A DNA stretch of 64,000 bases from JABMOV01 sp964344305 (GTDB lineage Bacteria > Fidelibacterota > Marinisomatia > Marinisomatales > JABMOV01). Positions 25,532 through 35,343 of the stretch are shown one piece after another (position 1 is the stretch's first letter; each line of letters starts with the position of its first letter). The stretch spans positions 1-64,000 of the forward strand of contig CAYFMT010000005.1 in the NCBI GenBank assembly GCA_964344305.1. The letters run 5' to 3'. Position numbers and translations under genes: made by a program. The notes under the pieces are model-generated. The model did not search any database, was not told where the DNA came from, and was given only the letters and a program-made list of their open reading frames with translations.

Positions 25532-27943
25532 CTAGTCATGTGGAATAATGGATAGATGACGGAAACGATCCGATGATTTAATGGTTTCGTCATTGAACCG
25601 GGTAGTTCGATATTTCCCAGAAATGAAGAGAGGGGCCTGATCATCATAATGTGGGCTTCTGGGGTGACCGGACTGACCTGTGGGGATGACAAACTGGGTT
25701 TCATTCAAATTGCTTAAATCAACAATCCGACGCATACTGGCACCAAAATCTTCTTTGTATGGTCTTTCAAGGGAATATCCACCATTGTTTACAGAGTTGT
25801 CGGAACCACCGGTTGGAAATGGTCCAACATTGAAAGAAAACAGACGATTAAGTAAATCTATGTCACCAAGAGAATGAGGGTGTGTCAATGTATGAACCTC
25901 TCCCCATTTCCATGTATCCGGATCGGGTCCAACGTCAAATTCAATGTCTCTCACAGCATCGAGAATTGATTGTGAAACAATATCCTCTAGTGTTTCAATG
26001 TAGTCCGGCGTTTCAATATTGTCTATCCAGCTAGAGGCACCGGACAATAAATCGAGCTCAAGAGTTCTATGTGGCACCATGACAAGGTTGATAAATGCAT
26101 CAAAGGCTTCAGGATGTACCAGGTTTAGTTCATCTGCATACATATTTTTTATGAGATTTGTTATGGTAAAATGAAAGACAAGGGCAGCAGGCGAACCCAC
26201 AGATTCTGTTCCATCCCAGTGTTCAAGCATTCGTTTTGCAGTGAGCGCATTGTGTTCATCGACTGGAATGTGAGTAGCCAGTTCTGATATCCATGGAGAA
26301 AGGGTTCGTGCAAACACACTCACAATGTCATTTTGTATGTCCTTCACCTCATGAACATCTATATGGACCTCTTCCTCTAATCGCTCTATGATTCGTTCCA
26401 CCCGACTTGGATGGAGCCAGAAATTTGATATATAGTGTGGAAATTCATCCCCGATGGTTTTGTTATTGGCGGTGGCGATGTATCCACTACTAGGGTTATA
26501 AAGATAAGGCATTTCATCGAAGGGTACGTATCCTTGCCAGTCATAGTCCTTGTTTGAACCCGGCCGCGGTACAGGATTCTCGGCATTCTTCCTAATGGGA
26601 ATCTTCACCGCTGGACGCCATCCAATATTTCCGCTCGTATCTGCGTAACAGATGTTTTGTCCTGGCACCCCAAATTTTTCGACAGCATGTGAAAAGGTGC
26701 TCCAGTCATAGGCACGTGACAGGTCAAACAGTGATTCCAGTATCTGAAAATTTTCATGTCCGGTCCATTGCATCGTTAAAACGTGATCCGGATCTGCCAT
26801 CGGATGGATATCAGATATGACCGGTCCATGTTTTGACAGCCGGACAGTGACGGTGGTATCTGGTTCCCCGCGAATGGATATTGTTTCTTCAATCAACGTA
26901 AATGGAAGCCATTCCTCACCGGACCTATATATAGTTGGATCCTCGGGGTTGACAGTTTCAATAAAGAAATCAATATCATCAGCCATGATATTTGTAAACC
27001 CCCAGGCGATGGCAGGGTTTTGGCCAAGTACCGGTACAGGCAAACCGGCAAGGCAGACACCACTGACATTAAAGCTGCCGCCAACAAGGTGCATTTCATA
27101 CCATTTCGCAGGTTGAGTAAATCCAAGATGAGGATCATTTGCTAGAATGGGTTTACCCGACGTTGTTTTTGCTCCAGAAATAACCCAGGAGTTCGATCCG
27201 ATTCCGTGACCATTCATTCCAGTGATATTCCGAATCTTACTCTCTTCATTGTTGATAGCTGCAAAAACAGGAAACATACCACGTGACATGGATTCGTTGG
27301 CAATCGTTGGCCTATCCTCACCGTATTCAGGCAGGATTTCAGATAGCTTATCAGGTCCATACACATTCAGAATTTCACCAAACAGAATTTCAGGTTTCCA
27401 GGATTGTTGGAGATCATGTGCCATTAGCCTGGCATAGCCGATGACATCTGATGGTTCCCAGGTTAGCGGTTTTATTCCAAGGATTCGAAATTCCACAGGC
27501 AGATTGTCATCAGATTCTTCAATCCAACCGTTAATTCCATCACAAAATCGCTGGACCAGTTCTAACGTTTCTGGCGACAGCAATGCCTGTCCTTTACGTC
27601 CCATTTCCGGTATTTGCCATGTACGCAGGTATATATCACTGCTAAGCATATCCCTGCCAAATAGAGATGAGAGCTCCCCTCGGGCAGCCGCTCGCACCAG
27701 GGTCATTTGCCATAGTCGTTCCCGGGCTGCAATATATCCCGCAGTAAAAAACAGGTCACGTTCATTCTCGGCATATATATGTGGCACCCCCCATTCATCA
27801 GTATATACATCAACGGGTTTCTCAAGTCCGGCTATGGAAACGATACCCGAATAGATTGGCAGGTCCACATGGAAGTAGAGCTTAGAGGTTAAGAGAATAA
27901 TAACTAGAAGAAAGGCAATTATTATGAGAAGTTTTTTCAGCAT
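25532..27943 (-). CDS. penicillin-acylase family amidohydrolase
   Basis: An 803-residue Ntn hydrolase of the penicillin/acyl-homoserine-lactone acylase family, which cleaves amide bonds of acylated amines. An N-terminal anchor or signal is at 1-20. The alpha part carries VPHIYAENERDLFFTAGY, then the self-cleavage serine S250 in GIGSNSWVISG, where the beta chain would begin. ANDPHLGF and the asparagine-bearing GGSDNSVNNGG follow. The expected site is the periplasm. The substrate cannot be assigned; neighbours that act on gamma-glutamyl and L,D-peptide bonds suggest amide or peptide salvage. Confidence 0.9.
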   Translation of the reverse strand: MLKKLLIIIAFLLVIILLTSKLYFHVDLPIYSGIVSIAGLEKPVDVYTDEWGVPHIYAENERDLFFTAGYIAARERLWQMTLVRAAARGELSSLFGRDMLSSDIYLRTWQIPEMGRKGQALLSPETLELVQRFCDGINGWIEESDDNLPVEFRILGIKPLTWEPSDVIGYARLMAHDLQQSWKPEILFGEILNVYGPDKLSEILPEYGEDRPTIANESMSRGMFPVFAAINNEESKIRNITGMNGHGIGSNSWVISGAKTTSGKPILANDPHLGFTQPAKWYEMHLVGGSFNVSGVCLAGLPVPVLGQNPAIAWGFTNIMADDIDFFIETVNPEDPTIYRSGEEWLPFTLIEETISIRGEPDTTVTVRLSKHGPVISDIHPMADPDHVLTMQWTGHENFQILESLFDLSRAYDWSTFSHAVEKFGVPGQNICYADTSGNIGWRPAVKIPIRKNAENPVPRPGSNKDYDWQGYVPFDEMPYLYNPSSGYIATANNKTIGDEFPHYISNFWLHPSRVERIIERLEEEVHIDVHEVKDIQNDIVSVFARTLSPWISELATHIPVDEHNALTAKRMLEHWDGTESVGSPAALVFHFTITNLIKNMYADELNLVHPEAFDAFINLVMVPHRTLELDLLSGASSWIDNIETPDYIETLEDIVSQSILDAVRDIEFDVGPDPDTWKWGEVHTLTHPHSLGDIDLLNRLFSFNVGPFPTGGSDNSVNNGGYSLERPYKEDFGASMRRIVDLSNLNETQFVIPTGQSGHPRSPHYDDQAPLFISGKYRTTRFNDETIKSSDRFRHLSIIPHD

Positions 27944-27955
27944 ATTACACTAGAG

Positions 27956-28672
27956 TTATTGGTATGGTACGGGGCGTTTATTTTTCAGTCTTTCCAACTG
28001 GACAGGATCCGTCAATTCTCGATATGCATCCTTTCCAATCCACCGGGCAGCCTTATGGGTATGGATTGAAAGCATGCGGGCTGTTTCCAGAGCAATGGGA
28101 TACAATGTTTCATTTCTTTTCCCTATTTGTCGCAGTGCCCAATTCACAGCTTTTTTAACAAAATTTCGATCATCAGATGTTTCATTCTCTATGATGTTTA
28201 GGAAAGGATAAAACTTCTCATCCGGAGACTTTTTATCATGCACAGCAAGGGTTGCCATGAGAACAAACCCCGACCGTTTTTCAAATTCTGGATATCTCCC
28301 GGACCACTCAATCGCTTTCTGGTATGCCAAGGGAGTTTTATTAAAAAGGGATGCCATGGTTTGATCGCAAACATCCCAGGAATCAATATCAACCAACCAT
28401 GATTCCATCTGGTCTTCTGTTACCTTTTCGGGGTCATCAATCCATGCTGCCAGAATTCGTGTTTCAAGGTACCCTTCTTCCCAGAGCCTTAATGCAAGTT
28501 CGTGGTTTTTTTTATAGGGTTTTGCCATTTGTCTAAGCACAGGTTTTCTGGTGCCAAATACCCTGGATGCAACGATCCCAAATCGTTTCATCCCTTCTAT
28601 ATTGGCCTCATCATAGGTATCCTTGAGTTGACCAAGAATTGTTACAAGGTCCTTTGATACAGAAGTAATCAT
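27956..28672 (-). CDS. AlkD-like DNA alkylation repair protein
   Basis: A 238-residue all-helical HEAT-like-repeat protein of the AlkD/AlkC glycosylase family. The hallmarks are FGTRKPVLRQMAK, LALRLWEEGYLETRILAAW (the usual W..x-E.R) and DIDSWDVCDQTM, followed by KKAVNWALRQIGKRN. AlkD enzymes remove N3- and N7-alkylated purines. The gene overlaps the GGT gene by four bases (ATGA) and precedes the penicillin-acylase gene by 12, an unexpected place for a repair gene. Confidence 0.85.
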   Translation of the reverse strand: MITSVSKDLVTILGQLKDTYDEANIEGMKRFGIVASRVFGTRKPVLRQMAKPYKKNHELALRLWEEGYLETRILAAWIDDPEKVTEDQMESWLVDIDSWDVCDQTMASLFNKTPLAYQKAIEWSGRYPEFEKRSGFVLMATLAVHDKKSPDEKFYPFLNIIENETSDDRNFVKKAVNWALRQIGKRNETLYPIALETARMLSIHTHKAARWIGKDAYRELTDPVQLERLKNKRPVPYQ

Positions 28673-30180
28673 TCGATTGTCACCCCCACTCCACCTCGAC
28701 GTGAATCACCTACAGCGGAATTATGTGTTACTGCATTGACACCACCAAAAAACATGTTATGCTCAGACCAGGAATGCTGATGATATCCCCTGGGGAGAAC
28801 CAGTGAAAGTCCCGGTTCAGTATGAATGGTTTTCCCCTCCACGTGGATCCTGCTTTTCTCAATAGAATCTTCCAATGAACATCCATGATATAGATAGTGG
28901 ATAATTACCTGTATAATGGCTGAGCGAATTCGATTGCTGCCCCCGCTGCCGAGAACCATTTCAGGTTTTCCATCTTTAACGATCACGGACGGTGAGATCA
29001 TGCTGGGCAAACGCCTCTGTGTATTCCAGACATGGAAGCCCAAAGGGTTCACATCTTCTTCACCAAGCATATTATTCATCATGATACCAAGTTCTGGTAT
29101 GAACACACCACACCCCTCCCCATTGGTGGTGGTGACTGAAGAAGCGTTCCCATCCTTGTCCAGAATACTGAGATGAGTGGTAGCTCCACGGGAAAATGGA
29201 TCGGAAATTGCCTGGTCACCAAGATTTGACATGGCGAACTGCTTGATAACTTCAGGTTGAAGAAGACGGTCCAATTCATGTTCGTCATCTGGATTAGAAT
29301 GAATTGAGTATCGAGCAAGAGAGGTACGTATCATGGTATCAACCAGCATCTCAATGGTAATAGTTGATAGATGTTCATTTTTGGATTCAAGCAATTTGAA
29401 CAAGAACGCCATAAGTGTACCACCGACAGACGGTGTAGGATTGCTTAAAAGGGTAAAATCCTGAAGTGTTGAATAAACCGGTGTACGCTCCACGACACGA
29501 TAGTTTGTTAGCTGATCACGAGTAATCCAACCGCCATTCTCCTGCATGTTAAGGATGTATTGAGCTCCATCCCCTTCATAAATGAATGATTTTCCTTCAG
29601 AAATCAGATGTTCCAATACAGTGGCAAAGACGGGGTTTTTAAACAGGTGTCCGGACTGGACATACTGATTATGTGGCTGAAAGAAATCGGAACCTGTCTT
29701 GTCATAACAGAAAATGGGTTTCAGGAGTCTAAATATGTATGCCTGAGATGAATCAACGACAACACCATTCCTGGCAGCGTGGATGGCTGGCTCAAGAACG
29801 GTTTTTAGTGGAAGAGTGCCGAGTTTTTTATGAACATGAAGAAGCCCGGCAACATTCCCGGGAATTGCAACAGAACCCCGACCGATATGAAATACCTGTT
29901 CCGCTGACCCAAAATCAACCACAATATCAAAAAAATCAAGCGGTTTGTCTCTCTGGGGAGATGGAGAATCCACAAAGAAATCGAAAACGATGGGTTTCTT
30001 GTCAGCAGGTACCGCCAACAAAGCGCCTCCACCACAGGGTCCCGTAAGAGTATATTCCGATGTCATTGAGGTGAAGACGGCTCCTACCGCTGCATCATAG
30101 GCATTGCCACCGGCTTTCAGAAGTTCTGTGGCTGTCTCCAGTGTGATTGGATTTCCTGCAGCTATCTTGTGGGTTGACAT
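28669..30180 (-). CDS. gamma-glutamyltransferase family protein
   Basis: A 503-residue Ntn hydrolase like GGT. Residues 1-40 have AAGNPITLETATELLKAGGNAYDAA and the GPCGGGALL oxyanion region. The autoprocessing threonine is in RGATTHLSILDKDG, where the small subunit begins, and GSGGSNRIRSAI follows. No signal peptide is seen, unlike periplasmic GGT, so it is probably cytosolic and closer to the YwrD/cephalosporin-acylase-like subgroup. It is first in the minus-strand hydrolase operon; no clear ribosome site is seen at its ATG. Confidence 0.88.
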   Translation of the reverse strand: MSTHKIAAGNPITLETATELLKAGGNAYDAAVGAVFTSMTSEYTLTGPCGGGALLAVPADKKPIVFDFFVDSPSPQRDKPLDFFDIVVDFGSAEQVFHIGRGSVAIPGNVAGLLHVHKKLGTLPLKTVLEPAIHAARNGVVVDSSQAYIFRLLKPIFCYDKTGSDFFQPHNQYVQSGHLFKNPVFATVLEHLISEGKSFIYEGDGAQYILNMQENGGWITRDQLTNYRVVERTPVYSTLQDFTLLSNPTPSVGGTLMAFLFKLLESKNEHLSTITIEMLVDTMIRTSLARYSIHSNPDDEHELDRLLQPEVIKQFAMSNLGDQAISDPFSRGATTHLSILDKDGNASSVTTTNGEGCGVFIPELGIMMNNMLGEEDVNPLGFHVWNTQRRLPSMISPSVIVKDGKPEMVLGSGGSNRIRSAIIQVIIHYLYHGCSLEDSIEKSRIHVEGKTIHTEPGLSLVLPRGYHQHSWSEHNMFFGGVNAVTHNSAVGDSRRGGVGVTIE

Positions 30181-30420
30181 ATTTAGAAAATACAGGTAAG
30201 AAGGATGAAGGATAAAGTTTTAAGTAGCCCAGGTGGCGGGTATCAGGGTTATGGGATCAGAAAACAAGATTGGTGTAGGCGAATGTTATAGTTAGACAAA
30301 TGGTAACAAACAAATTTCATATCTATTCTATGATACGTGACCAAACAATCCTCTTGATTTTCGTGGAGAATACAACCAATTTGCACCCGATTTGTTTACA
30401 TGAAAGGGGAGTAAATCACC

Positions 30421-31026
30421 ATGTCCAAGGAAATTAAATCAGGATTTGGATATATCATTCCAGCTGGTGCCCTTGTTGGGTATGCCATTGCATTGTTCTC
30501 CGGATTATATCTCATCAGCATCATTTTTGCTGTTGTTGGCATCCTTGCATGGTTTCTTTATGCCCTGGTTATGGAACTAAAACTCCCCGCGACAATGGGA
30601 AACATGATCATTGCTTTTTCTGTTTTTATCGGTATTGGGATTTTCATGACATATGGTGTTGAGCAGGATATCTTTGGGGGATATATGTTTAAAGCCGAAG
30701 GCATACTGTTATCCCTGCTTGTGGTGCTTTTTGGTGTTATCGGAGGCGTGTTGTTCAATAGGAGCCGAAGCGATAACCCCTATGAACTTTCAGATGAAGA
30801 CAAAGAACTTGTCAAATCAGCTCTTCAGAATACTGACACAGATGAACCGGGACAAAAAGTCATTGTGGTGAAGCAGGAAGCGGCTCCCGAAAAAGAAGAT
30901 GAGGCAGAGGAAGAAGAGTACATTTATCCACACCCAGGCTATTATTACGATGAAGAGGACTACGAGGATGATGAAGAATATGATGATGAATGGGACGAAG
31001 ATGAAGACGATGAAGAGGACAATTAG
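30421..31026 (+). CDS. four-helix membrane protein with acidic tail
   Basis: A 201-residue protein with four predicted membrane helices (about 9-29, 31-50, 60-79, 95-112) and a long cytoplasmic tail. The last 45 residues are almost all E, D and Y with PHPGYYYDEED and no obvious fold. A GGGGAG ribosome site eight bases before the ATG suggests good expression. It is a single-gene unit, with 240 bases upstream and 167 downstream that hold no other gene. Function unknown; the acidic tail could bind cations or basic partners. Confidence 0.75.
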   Translation: MSKEIKSGFGYIIPAGALVGYAIALFSGLYLISIIFAVVGILAWFLYALVMELKLPATMGNMIIAFSVFIGIGIFMTYGVEQDIFGGYMFKAEGILLSLLVVLFGVIGGVLFNRSRSDNPYELSDEDKELVKSALQNTDTDEPGQKVIVVKQEAAPEKEDEAEEEEYIYPHPGYYYDEEDYEDDEEYDDEWDEDEDDEEDN

Positions 31027-31193
31027 AGTTTAATAGTTTAAGTTAGCCCGTCAGTCAAAATAATTTGAAGACTGATACATTACAACAATATCTCACAAGT
31101 TATCGGCTTCAAAGACTCATAAAGATGGAAAAGTCAAAGAGTAAAGGGTTCGAATACTTGAACACCCTAACACCTTAGCACTTTAACACATCA

Positions 31194-32297
31194 TTATACA
31201 TTAAACTTAAAAAAGATGCAGTCTCCATCTTTTACGACATAGTCTTTTCCCTGAAGCTGAGCCAAACCTGCGTCTTTCACTGCCTGTTCACTCCCCAGAC
31301 GCATTAGATCATCATACTGAATCACTTCCGCCTTGATGAAACCGCGCTGGAAATCTGTATGAATTTCCCCGGCTGCTTCCGGTGCCGTTGCACCAATTTT
31401 TATGGTCCAGGCTCTCACCTCTTTTGGTCCACCGGTAAAAAATGTTTCTAGTTCAAGCAGTTTAAAGCCTGCATGGATAAGCTTATCCAGTCCCGGTTCT
31501 GGCATATGATATTCATCCAGGAACATCTGTTTGTCCTCACCATCCAAAAGTGCGATTTCCTGCTCCAGCTTCCCACACAATCGAATAGCAAGATTATTCT
31601 CTTTCTCCGCAAAATTGAATAGGGCCTGGACATGGTCATTTCTCGAAGTATTCTGAATCTCCACCTCATCCACATTAGCCACATAGAGGATGGGTTTCCT
31701 TGTGAGCAAAAACATGGATCGAATGATGATGAGATCCTCAAAAGAATCAACTGGAAATGTTCGAGCCATTTTTCCTTCATTAAGGTGATTCAACAATGCC
31801 TGGGCTAGTTCAGCCTCACGCTTAATTTTTTTATCACCCGTTTTTACCAGCTTAGATACACGTGACAACCGCTTTTCCACCGTTTCAAGATCAGCCAGAA
31901 GCAATTCTGTTTCTATTAGCTCCGCGTCTCGAACCGGATTCACTGACCCCTCAACATGAGTCACATTTTCATCCTCAAAACATCTGACAACATGCACGAT
32001 AGCCCCTACCTGTCTAATTTGACCTAAAAACTGATTTCCCAAGCCTTCTCCCTTGCTGGCACCGCGGACCAATCCGGCAATGTCATTAAACTCTACAGTA
32101 GCAGGTGTGACTTTTTCAGGTTGATAAATATGTGCGAGTTTGTCAAGACGAGGATCAGGGAGGGGAACGATACCCACATGAGGTTCTATGGTACAGAACG
32201 GGTAATTTTCAGCAGGAACGGAAGATGCCGTAAGTGCATTAAAAATAGTAGATTTTCCAACATTCGGAAGCCCTACAATTCCACAACGAAGAGGCAT
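31194..32297 (-). CDS. ychF: YchF/OLA1-family ATPase
   Basis: A 367-residue Obg-like P-loop protein (normal 363). GLPNVGKSTIFNALT is the Walker A motif, FNDIAGLVRGASKGEGLGN is the G3 region, NVDEVE replaces the usual NKxD so that ATP is preferred over GTP, and a C-terminal TGS domain ends GKDYVVKDGDCIFFKFNV. It binds ribosomes and acts in stress responses. It is downstream of fabA with a 19-base gap, so probably co-transcribed. Confidence 0.95.
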   Translation of the reverse strand: MPLRCGIVGLPNVGKSTIFNALTASSVPAENYPFCTIEPHVGIVPLPDPRLDKLAHIYQPEKVTPATVEFNDIAGLVRGASKGEGLGNQFLGQIRQVGAIVHVVRCFEDENVTHVEGSVNPVRDAELIETELLLADLETVEKRLSRVSKLVKTGDKKIKREAELAQALLNHLNEGKMARTFPVDSFEDLIIIRSMFLLTRKPILYVANVDEVEIQNTSRNDHVQALFNFAEKENNLAIRLCGKLEQEIALLDGEDKQMFLDEYHMPEPGLDKLIHAGFKLLELETFFTGGPKEVRAWTIKIGATAPEAAGEIHTDFQRGFIKAEVIQYDDLMRLGSEQAVKDAGLAQLQGKDYVVKDGDCIFFKFNV

Positions 32298-32316
32298 GGC
32301 GAGTCGAGGTACTTAG

Positions 32317-32859
32317 TTAAATAGTATACGGGGCAGGTTCGCTGTCAAAGCTGTTCGTAATATCATGAAATAAACCCACCTGGATGTTTTTTGCAAAATA
32401 GATAATATGATCCTTCACTTTTAATTCTGCATCTGCCCAGGCCATATGCACAGGTCGGGTAATCAATTTCTTGATGTCAATTTTATAGCTTATTTTTTCA
32501 TGATGGGGATAAACCATACCCTTGAACTTTAAATCCTGAACCCCGAGAGCACGGCCATAGCCGTCCCCACCAATCCAGGAAAGAAAAAAGCCAAGAAGCT
32601 GCCAGAAACCATCCAGGCCCAAACAGCCGGGCATGACAGGGTCTCCTTTAAAATGGCATTCGAAAAACCAGTTCTTCGGATTGATGTCCAATTCAGCAGA
32701 GATAAGGCCTTTCCCGTACTTTCCGCCTTCACTGGATATTTTCAGGATGCGGTCAATCATAAGCATGGGAGGCGTAGGTAGCTTTCCCTTTATTCCAGGT
32801 AGGATACCATCAGCAACTTTTAGGATTTCTTCTTTTGTAAAGGAGGTTTTTTTCATCAT
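32317..32859 (-). CDS. fabA: FabA-type 3-hydroxyacyl-ACP dehydratase/isomerase
   Basis: A 180-residue hot-dog-fold enzyme (E. coli FabA has 172). The active-site pair is H69 in ECHFKGDPVMPGCLG and D83 in LGLDGFWQLLGF, matching H70 and D84 of E. coli. RALGVQDLKFKG is also FabA-like rather than FabZ-like. FabA makes and isomerises the 10-carbon enoyl-ACP that starts unsaturated fatty acids, normally with FabB, which is not in this window. A second ATG lies one codon on. Confidence 0.9.
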   Translation of the reverse strand: MMKKTSFTKEEILKVADGILPGIKGKLPTPPMLMIDRILKISSEGGKYGKGLISAELDINPKNWFFECHFKGDPVMPGCLGLDGFWQLLGFFLSWIGGDGYGRALGVQDLKFKGMVYPHHEKISYKIDIKKLITRPVHMAWADAELKVKDHIIYFAKNIQVGLFHDITNSFDSEPAPYTI

Positions 32860-32970
32860 TCCATCAATTTTATTGAAAAGGTTTCACGGGAGAGTACGGA
32901 AATTTTCTACCATCTAACAGTAAAATTTAACGTCAGTGTGCAGACACAATAATCCATTGTACATTCCAAT

Positions 32971-34587
32971 ATGAAATGGACACGGAATCAAGCGGCATTC
33001 TACATTCTTCTCTGTCTAACCATTGTGCAAGGTAAAAACGAAACCATGAAGGTATTTACGAACGCGACTATATATGAACACCCTAACGCAGATGCTATTT
33101 TATGCGAAAATGGACGAATTATTGAAATTGGCAACTCTGAGAGCTTTGAGGGTATCCCATCAGTGGATTTGAAAGGCGGGGTGGTGTATCCGGGATTTAT
33201 TGATGGGCACATGCATTTACTTGGATTGGGGTCTTCAAGGGAGTTATTGAATCTGGTAGGAACGGAATCCATCGATGAGATTGTTTCCCTTGTGAAACAG
33301 GCAGTTGACACATCACCAAAGGGTATGTGGATTATGGGTCGAGGCTGGGATCAGAATGATTGGAAGGTAAAAGAATTTCCCACGAAAGAAACCCTCGATG
33401 AACTGTCACCGGACCATCCTGTATACCTTAGACGGATAGACGGACATGCATCCTGGGCAAACTCCAGGGCGCTGGAATTGGCAGGCATTGATTCTGCAAC
33501 ACCGGATACAACAGGTGGACTAATCGTTCGAGATAACCGTGGAAATCCCACTGGAGTGTTGATAGACAATGCAGTGGATCTCGTATCATTCATAATTCCG
33601 GAAGATGATTGGGAGACAAAAAAGCGTCAGATCGTGAAAGCTGCAGCCTACCTGAACAGACTGGGAATAACAGCCATCCATGACGCAGGGATTGAACTGG
33701 AAACCATACATATTCTGAAAGAACTGATTCAAGAAGGAAATCTATCTATCCGAGTGTATGCCATGCTGGAAGATGTTAAAAAAACATATTCCGGTTTCAT
33801 TGATGAAGGACCATACAGCAGTGATTTTTTAAATATAACTTCCGTGAAAATATACTCTGATGGGGCTATGGGGAGTCGGGGTGCAGCGCTTCTGGAACCC
33901 TATAGCGATGATCCAACCAATTACGGCTTGCTCATAGAAGATGTACTTACCTTGACAGAAAAAGTAAAACGATACAATGACTCAGGTTTCCAAGTATGCA
34001 TTCATGCTATTGGGGACCGAGCAAATCGATTGGCACTGGATATATTTGAATCTGTTGGTGTTAAATCATTGAGGAACCGGATCGAACATGCTCAAAATAT
34101 TCATCCAGATGACATAGAGAGGTTTGTTGATCTGGGTGTAATTCCCGCCATGCAGCCTACCCATTGCACCAGTGACATGTATTGGGTTGGTGAGCGATTG
34201 GGATCAGATCGTCTACACGAGGCTTACCCTTGGAAATCTTTGATAGATGCCGGTGCAGTGATTCCCGGTGGATCGGATGCACCTATTGAGATCCCGGACC
34301 CGAAACAGGGTATTTACGCCGCCATAACCCGTCAGGATACAACAGGTTGGCCATCAGAAGGATGGCAACCGAAAGAGCGAGTTAGTCTGGATGAAGCAAT
34401 CAATATGTATACAACCTGGGCTGCACATGGTGCTTTTCTGGAGGATGTGCAGGGAAAATTAATGCCGGGCTACTATGCAGATTTTACCGTGGTATCTCAT
34501 CCTTTTGATCCACAGAATCCTAAATCCGTGCTTGAGGCTGAAATCCTATTCACAATCGTGAATGGATCCATGGTATATAAAAAATGA
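32971..34587 (+). CDS. exported amidohydrolase (YtcJ type)
   Basis: A 538-residue metal-dependent hydrolase of the amidohydrolase-3 group. An N-terminal signal of about 21 residues, the metal motif GFIDGHMHLLGLG, RRIDGHASWANSRALE, CIHAIGDRANR, NRIEHAQ and GGSDAPIE, and the C-terminal return to the small beta domain (GKLMPGYYADFTVV) are characteristic. Relatives hydrolyse N-substituted formamides or amides; the substrate here is unknown. The gene overlaps the rRNA methyltransferase start by four bases. It is divergent from fabA across 111 bases that must hold both promoters. Confidence 0.88.
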   Translation: MKWTRNQAAFYILLCLTIVQGKNETMKVFTNATIYEHPNADAILCENGRIIEIGNSESFEGIPSVDLKGGVVYPGFIDGHMHLLGLGSSRELLNLVGTESIDEIVSLVKQAVDTSPKGMWIMGRGWDQNDWKVKEFPTKETLDELSPDHPVYLRRIDGHASWANSRALELAGIDSATPDTTGGLIVRDNRGNPTGVLIDNAVDLVSFIIPEDDWETKKRQIVKAAAYLNRLGITAIHDAGIELETIHILKELIQEGNLSIRVYAMLEDVKKTYSGFIDEGPYSSDFLNITSVKIYSDGAMGSRGAALLEPYSDDPTNYGLLIEDVLTLTEKVKRYNDSGFQVCIHAIGDRANRLALDIFESVGVKSLRNRIEHAQNIHPDDIERFVDLGVIPAMQPTHCTSDMYWVGERLGSDRLHEAYPWKSLIDAGAVIPGGSDAPIEIPDPKQGIYAAITRQDTTGWPSEGWQPKERVSLDEAINMYTTWAAHGAFLEDVQGKLMPGYYADFTVVSHPFDPQNPKSVLEAEILFTIVNGSMVYKK

Positions 34588-35333
34588 ACCCCATCTCTGC
34601 CTCACAGATTAAGCGACTGAGATCCCTGCACAGGAAAAAAGGTCGCCACCTGCATAACCAGTTTATTATTGAAGGTTTTAGGCTTGTAGAAGAAGCGTTG
34701 AAGTCCGATACAAATATTGTTGAATTTTATGTGGTTGAGAGCACCCTGGAAAGCAGGGAATACAATGCCACAGTTCATGCATTGGAAACCAGGTCAATAC
34801 CCACATTCTCTGTATCAGAAAAAGAGTTGCGAATAATATCAGACACAGACACACCTCAGGGAATTCTGGCTACCTGCTCCATTCCGGGTAGTGATTTATC
34901 CGCACAAGGAAACTGGGTATTCCTGGATCAACTCCAGGATCCAGGGAATGCAGGCACACTGTTGAGATCTGCCGCCTGGTTAGGTGTCAAAAATGTCTGT
35001 TTTTCCAAAGGATGCGTGGATCCATTCAGCCCAAAGACCGTTCGCTCTGGTATGGGGGCTCAGTTCTACATGAATATTGTCCGGGATTCAGGTATTACTG
35101 AGATATCCAACGGACGAACAGTCTTGGGCGCAGATATGAGCGGTGTGTCAGCGTTAGACTTGCAGATACCATCAGATTGGGTACTGGTGATTGGCAGTGA
35201 AGCTCATGGCATATCACAGTTGACCAGAAAGCATATTCTACATCAGGTTGCCATCCCAAAGTTCGGTCGAGGTGAGTCCCTGAATGCAGCTGTAGCGGGT
35301 AGTATATTGCTAAGTGAATTGACCCGTAGATAG
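34584..35333 (+). CDS. TrmH/SpoU-family RNA 2'-O-methyltransferase
   Basis: A 249-residue SPOUT methyltransferase using SAM on rRNA or tRNA. An N-terminal substrate-binding domain (LHRKKGRHLHNQFIIEG) is followed by the knotted catalytic domain: LDQLQDPGNAGTLLRSAAW (motif 1), VIGSEAHGIS (motif 2) and IPKFGRGESLNAAVAGSI (motif 3). The exact RNA target is not set by sequence. ATGA overlap with the amidohydrolase gene. Confidence 0.92.
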   Translation: MNPISASQIKRLRSLHRKKGRHLHNQFIIEGFRLVEEALKSDTNIVEFYVVESTLESREYNATVHALETRSIPTFSVSEKELRIISDTDTPQGILATCSIPGSDLSAQGNWVFLDQLQDPGNAGTLLRSAAWLGVKNVCFSKGCVDPFSPKTVRSGMGAQFYMNIVRDSGITEISNGRTVLGADMSGVSALDLQIPSDWVLVIGSEAHGISQLTRKHILHQVAIPKFGRGESLNAAVAGSILLSELTRR

Positions 35334-35343
35334 TCGGGTTTTT
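35321..35343. terminator. weak intrinsic terminator between convergent genes
   Basis: A 5-bp stem (ACCCG at 35322-35326, CGGGT at 35335-35339) with an 8-base loop overlaps the end of the methyltransferase gene and is followed by a T-run at 35339-35343, just at the end of murI. Confidence 0.45.

Noticed and set aside
31027..31193. Possible terminator (TCAGTC/GACTGA) between convergent genes
   Set aside because: The stem is six pairs with a poor loop and no T-run; not enough to call.
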